Shown here: positions 6,855-9,180 of the stretch, one piece after another
Layout: each line of letters starts with the position of its first letter
How positions within the stretch are numbered: position 1 is the first letter of the stretch
Assembly: GCA_945861845.1 (NCBI GenBank)
Contig: CAMAWS010000095.1
Coordinates: forward strand, 1 to 9,180
Origin: Candidatus Sulfopaludibacter sp. SbA3
Lineage (GTDB): Bacteria; Acidobacteriota; Terriglobia; 20CM-2-55-15
Length of the DNA: 9,180 nucleotides
Reading direction: 5' to 3'
Translations under genes and position numbers: made by a program
The notes under the pieces: model-generated
Told to the model about the DNA's origin: nothing
What the model saw: only the letters and a program-made list of their open reading frames with translations
Database searches by the model: none

Positions 6855-6893
6855 ATCGACATCCGCTGCGCCTACATTGCTGATCGTCACCGC
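6855..6893 (+). repeat. Short in-frame copy of part of the flavoprotein gene (5825-5866)
   Basis: Positions 6855-6879 match 5825-5849 at 24 of 25 bases, and the similarity goes on after a 3-nt gap to 6893. Read in the frame of the flavoprotein, the two say IDIRCAYIVFDRHR and IDIRCAYIADRHR: apart from the codon-sized gap and one replacement, the base differences are at third positions (cgt/cgc, gac/gat, cgg/cgc). Flanking sequence does not match convincingly. The stop codon of the minus-strand S74 gene (6887-6889) and its last Arg codon lie inside this copy. It may be a gene fragment, or both sites may carry one dispersed repeat. Confidence 0.65.
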
Positions 6894-9094
6894 TGGAGCG
6901 ATTTCACTTCCGCTCTCAGTTCTTCGACGGCAGCTTTCAACAATTCGTTTACGTGCCGCAGTTCCGCGGTCCGCTTCTCGACCGCCTTCATGGCGAGAAT
7001 CAGGATGCCATCGATGTCGCCGGATGTGAGGGTTGTCGGTGTTCCGATCGTGCCGACTTCGTCGTGCCCAAAAGCGGCGAAAAAGTCCTGGGCCATCGGG
7101 CCGTAGTGGCGGTATTGCTTCGGGTCGTTGCCGATGTAGTTCCAACTGGTGACTTCCAGGTTTTGAATCTTACTGAGCACGTCTTCAGCATCGACCGGCC
7201 GGAAATTCTCCTTCTTTGTTCTGTCGGAGGCGAAAGTGAAAGCAACCTGCCCTTCGATGACCGTGACCGCGGTATTACCCAACCGGATCTTGTTACTGGC
7301 ATTCACAGTGGCGCCGTTGCCGATGGCTGTAGCGTTCGTTAAATTGCCGGTCGAAACATCGGCGTTGTAGCCGACGGCGGTGTTGTTGGCGCCGGAGGTG
7401 TTGTTGTTGAGCGCCCCGCCGCCGGACGCCGTGTTGTAGAAGCCGGAGGTGTTGCTGTCGAGCGCCTGGTACCCGGTGGCCGTGTTGAACCCCCCGGTGG
7501 AGTTTCCGTCGAGCGCCCGGTACCCGCTGGCCGTGTTAGAGCCGCCGGTGCTGTTGGCAGAGAGCGCCTGGTACCCGGTGGCAGTATTGGAGCCGCCGCT
7601 GGTATTGCTGCTGAGCGCCTGGTACCCGCTGGCCGTGTTGCCGTTGCCGCTGGTATTGCCGTTGAGTGCCTGGTAGCCAGTTGCGGTGTTGAGATCGCCG
7701 GTGGTGTTGGCAGAGAGCGCCTGGTATCCGTTTGCCGTGTTGGAGTCGCCGGTGGTGCTGGAGTAGAGGGCCCTGTAGCCGCTTGCCGTGTTATCCAGTC
7801 CAGTGACGTTGGCGTAGAGCGCCTGGTATCCGCTTGCCGTGTTTCCGCTGCCGGTGGTGTTGGAGTAGAGGGCCCTGTACCCGCTGGCAGTGTTTCCGTT
7901 GCCGACAGAGTTGAAGTAGAGAGACTGGTACCCGTTGGCCACATTCTCGAATCCGGTGGTATTGGAGTAGAGCGCCTCGGCCCCAATGGCAGTGTTGAAA
8001 CTGCCGGTCGTGTTGCTGGTCAGCGCACCGGATCCGAGCGCAGTGCGGAATAGCGTGGCCGAGTCCGTAGTGACGTTGGGATTTGTAGCGCCACCGGATG
8101 CGGAGATCGTGAGGCCGTTGCCCGACGGTGTGATTGTGATATTTGTCCCGGCAATCAGCGTGACATTGTCCTTCAGGGAATTGATGCTCTTGACCACCTG
8201 TCCTGCCGCCAATTTCGCTGCGGTAACCGATCCGTCCGGAAGTTCGCCGGCGGCCGTCACGCTTGATGGAACGCTGATCGGGAAGCTGGCCATGGACCCG
8301 CTTTCGATGGCGAGGGCGGTGGCCGCGAATTGCGCTGATGGCGACTCGAAGGCGATGAACGAATAGTTGGTTCCGGTTGTTTCGCCGGTCAACGCAAAGA
8401 AGTCCCTGGCGAACGCCGCGGTATGTGTTCCCGGCGCAAGCGTCAGGTTTCGAGTGGCAAGCGCCGTTCCGGTGGCGCTTCTTAATGTTGCCGCGAGTGT
8501 GGCCGAAGCCGTTCCCGTATTGACGATGGCGAACCCGACATCCAGGCCGTCGCCCACATTTCGAACTCGGGGAATCGTGAACCTGCTCAAGATTGCCTCG
8601 CTCGCCGATACGCCGGCGCGCGACTGGAGCAGCGTGCCGGCGCCATTGGTCAGATCGAAATATGCCGATGCCGACACGGTCCCGCCCGTCGAGACGATTC
8701 TTGCCCAATTCACGGTGAGAGATGGGGCGGTTGCGGCGGTGATGATCATGACGCTGTTCGCCGGCAGATTGACGGAAGTGAAACTGCCGGTCACGGTGGG
8801 CAGTGTACTCAAGTTTGTTGTCAATAGCAGAGTCGACGCCGTTCCATCCTGGTTGTAAAAGTTCCCCGAGACAGTAGCGGCGGTACCGGCCTCATTCACG
8901 ACCTGAATCACGGTCTTGTACTTCAAGGCGTTCCCGTCGAAGGCGCCGACAGCAATCTGCGGAATGATTTTCGTTACCGTTTCACCGGTACCCTGGGCAT
9001 GCGCGACTGGAGCCCTGAAAGTAAAAACCCCAAAAACAACAGCCATAAGAGCCGCACGCGCCCCCGCTATCCGAATCGTTTTCCCATCGAGCAT
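6887..9094 (-). CDS. Secreted tail-fibre-like repeat protein with C-terminal S74 intramolecular chaperone domain
   Basis: A 735-residue exported protein. Order of parts: signal peptide 1-33 (basic start, hydrophobic core 'ALMAVVFGVFTF', cleavage probably after 'VAHA'); two related beta-rich modules, about 41-149 and 171-267; a linker/stalk 284-353 with 'LPDGSVTAAKLA' and 'KSINSLKDNVTL'; thirteen 17-residue repeats (354-574, consensus GYQALxxNTTGxxNTAS), probably a trimeric beta-roll or helix like the YadA head or a phage fibre; a short connector; an S74 chaperone domain from about 620, with 'SDRTKKENF' as the self-cleavage site (Ser623), 'WNYIGNDPKQYRHYGPMAQDF' spread over 651-671, and a C-terminal coiled coil (about 703-735). 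S74 domains trimerise fibres and then cut themselves off. The ATG at 9094 was chosen for its AGGAGG 5 nt upstream and the signal peptide; the in-frame ATG at 9148 lies upstream of the probable promoter. No membrane anchor barrel is present. The biological target is unknown. Confidence 0.87.
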   Translation of the reverse strand: MLDGKTIRIAGARAALMAVVFGVFTFRAPVAHAQGTGETVTKIIPQIAVGAFDGNALKYKTVIQVVNEAGTAATVSGNFYNQDGTASTLLLTTNLSTLPTVTGSFTSVNLPANSVMIITAATAPSLTVNWARIVSTGGTVSASAYFDLTNGAGTLLQSRAGVSASEAILSRFTIPRVRNVGDGLDVGFAIVNTGTASATLAATLRSATGTALATRNLTLAPGTHTAAFARDFFALTGETTGTNYSFIAFESPSAQFAATALAIESGSMASFPISVPSSVTAAGELPDGSVTAAKLAAGQVVKSINSLKDNVTLIAGTNITITPSGNGLTISASGGATNPNVTTDSATLFRTALGSGALTSNTTGSFNTAIGAEALYSNTTGFENVANGYQSLYFNSVGNGNTASGYRALYSNTTGSGNTASGYQALYANVTGLDNTASGYRALYSSTTGDSNTANGYQALSANTTGDLNTATGYQALNGNTSGNGNTASGYQALSSNTSGGSNTATGYQALSANSTGGSNTASGYRALDGNSTGGFNTATGYQALDSNTSGFYNTASGGGALNNNTSGANNTAVGYNADVSTGNLTNATAIGNGATVNASNKIRLGNTAVTVIEGQVAFTFASDRTKKENFRPVDAEDVLSKIQNLEVTSWNYIGNDPKQYRHYGPMAQDFFAAFGHDEVGTIGTPTTLTSGDIDGILILAMKAVEKRTAELRHVNELLKAAVEELRAEVKSLQR
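7373..8035 (-). repeat. Thirteen tandem 51-bp coding repeats
   Basis: Thirteen consecutive units of exactly 51 bp (17 codons), 663 bp in all, with no spacer and no length variation. In reading order each unit begins G-Y-Q/R-A-L, carries N-T/S-T/S-G in the middle and ends N-T-A-S/T/N. The first two and last units are the most diverged (GSGAL, GAEAL, GGGAL), as expected for capped ends of an array grown by duplication in the middle. A degenerate continuation (GYNADVSTGNLTNATAIG) follows at 7372 and below. This is a protein-coding tandem repeat, not a CRISPR array. Confidence 0.93.
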
Positions 9095-9099
9095 CAGAA

Positions 9100-9105
9100 C
9101 CTCCT
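9100..9105 (-). promoter_or_regulatory. Strong Shine-Dalgarno of the S74 repeat protein gene
   Basis: AGGAGG on the minus strand, 5 nt before the ATG at 9094. It fixes the start of this gene and suggests efficient translation, unlike the weakly preceded, coupled genes of the polysaccharide operon. Confidence 0.8.
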
Positions 9106-9115
9106 GAAACCACGG

Positions 9116-9144
9116 ATTAGATGAAGGGCGCCGAGATGCATCAA
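9116..9144 (-). promoter_or_regulatory. Candidate sigma70-type promoter of the S74 repeat protein gene
   Basis: On the minus strand TTGATG (9144-9139) and TCTAAT (9121-9116) are separated by exactly 17 nt, matching the -35 and -10 consensus at 4 and 5 of 6 positions. Transcription would start near 9109, giving a leader of about 15 nt that just includes the ribosome binding site. It is found by eye only. Confidence 0.45.
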
Positions 9145-9164
9145 GCAAAAACGCCCATTCCGAC

Positions 9165-9180
9165 CTGTGGGCGCGGGGGG
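9165..9180. repeat. Start of a second copy of the dispersed hairpin element, cut by the window edge
   Basis: The 14 bases ctgtgggcgcgggg at 9165-9178 are identical to the beginning of the left hairpin arm at 6023-6036 and to the reverse complement of the right arm's end. The last two bases (gg) differ from the first copy (ct), and the rest is outside the window. It lies about 70 bp upstream of the S74 gene start, in a second intergenic region, as expected for a REP-like element. Confidence 0.55.

Noticed and set aside
6759..7106. Plus-strand open frame (115 codons) containing the IDIRCAYI copy, as a live gene
   Set aside because: Only about 13 codons resemble the flavoprotein, the rest is antisense to the S74 gene's 3' end, and no ribosome binding site is seen. 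Kept as a repeat/remnant instead.
7449..7676. Plus-strand frame with periodic 'AWYPVAVLEPP' units
   Set aside because: The periodicity only mirrors the 51-bp coding repeats of the opposite strand; no ribosome binding site or family resemblance.
7373..8035. Regular repeats considered as a CRISPR array
   Set aside because: The 51-bp units abut without unique spacers, keep one open reading frame and encode a consistent 17-residue motif.
7791..8708. Alternative minus-strand frame (305 codons) inside the S74 gene
   Set aside because: It is a frame-shifted reading of the same tandem repeats and stalk; composition is Arg/His-rich and it has no start signals.
6890..9094. S74 protein as a YadA-type trimeric autotransporter
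   Set aside because: There is no C-terminal membrane-anchor barrel; the end is an S74 domain followed by a coiled coil. Only the repeat style is similar.

Overview
The window is bacterial, GC-rich and almost fully coding. It holds the downstream part of a surface-polysaccharide (exopolysaccharide, O-antigen or capsule) operon on the plus strand, a MazEF-type toxin-antitoxin pair on the minus strand, and a large secreted repeat protein with a C-terminal S74 intramolecular chaperone, also on the minus strand. The style of the repeat protein (signal peptide, two beta-sandwich modules, a short 'LKDNVTL' stalk, 17-residue GYQAL repeats, S74 domain) and the dispersed 'ggggctgaagcccc' hairpins are what I would expect from an Acidobacteriota-like soil bacterium. 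This taxonomic guess is inference, not proof.

Positions 2-6019 (plus strand) carry six genes in a chain: a GT4 glycosyltransferase cut by the left window edge, an NAD-dependent sugar epimerase/dehydratase, a GHMP sugar kinase of the heptose-7-phosphate kinase (HddA-like) type, a second GT4 glycosyltransferase, a WecA/MraY-family polyprenyl-phosphate sugar-1-phosphate transferase, and a UDP-galactopyranose-mutase-like/amine-oxidase-like flavoprotein. The genes are 4 nt apart or overlap by 4 or 19 nt, so they are almost certainly one translationally coupled operon. Together they would make and modify an activated sugar, start a lipid-linked glycan on undecaprenyl phosphate, and extend it. No flippase, polymerase or export gene lies in the window.

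Positions 6020-6128 separate the operon from convergent genes and hold a long hairpin of two 28-nt arms, each with its own small palindrome. The opening 14 nt of the same element reappear at the extreme right edge (9165-9178), so it is a dispersed repeat.

Positions 6129-6760 (minus strand) hold mazE then mazF, overlapping by 14 nt, with a strong Shine-Dalgarno sequence and a 7-bp inverted repeat just upstream that is a likely autoregulatory operator. The toxin has His where E. coli MazF has the catalytic Arg29.

Positions 6887-9094 (minus strand) encode the 735-residue secreted S74 protein, with thirteen exact-length 51-bp repeats at 7373-8035. A plausible sigma70-type promoter and a strong ribosome binding site precede it. 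Its stop codon lies inside a short segment (6855-6893) that copies, in frame and with mostly synonymous changes, part of the flavoprotein gene 1 kb away. I found no RNA genes, CRISPR array, transposase or complete insertion sequence.
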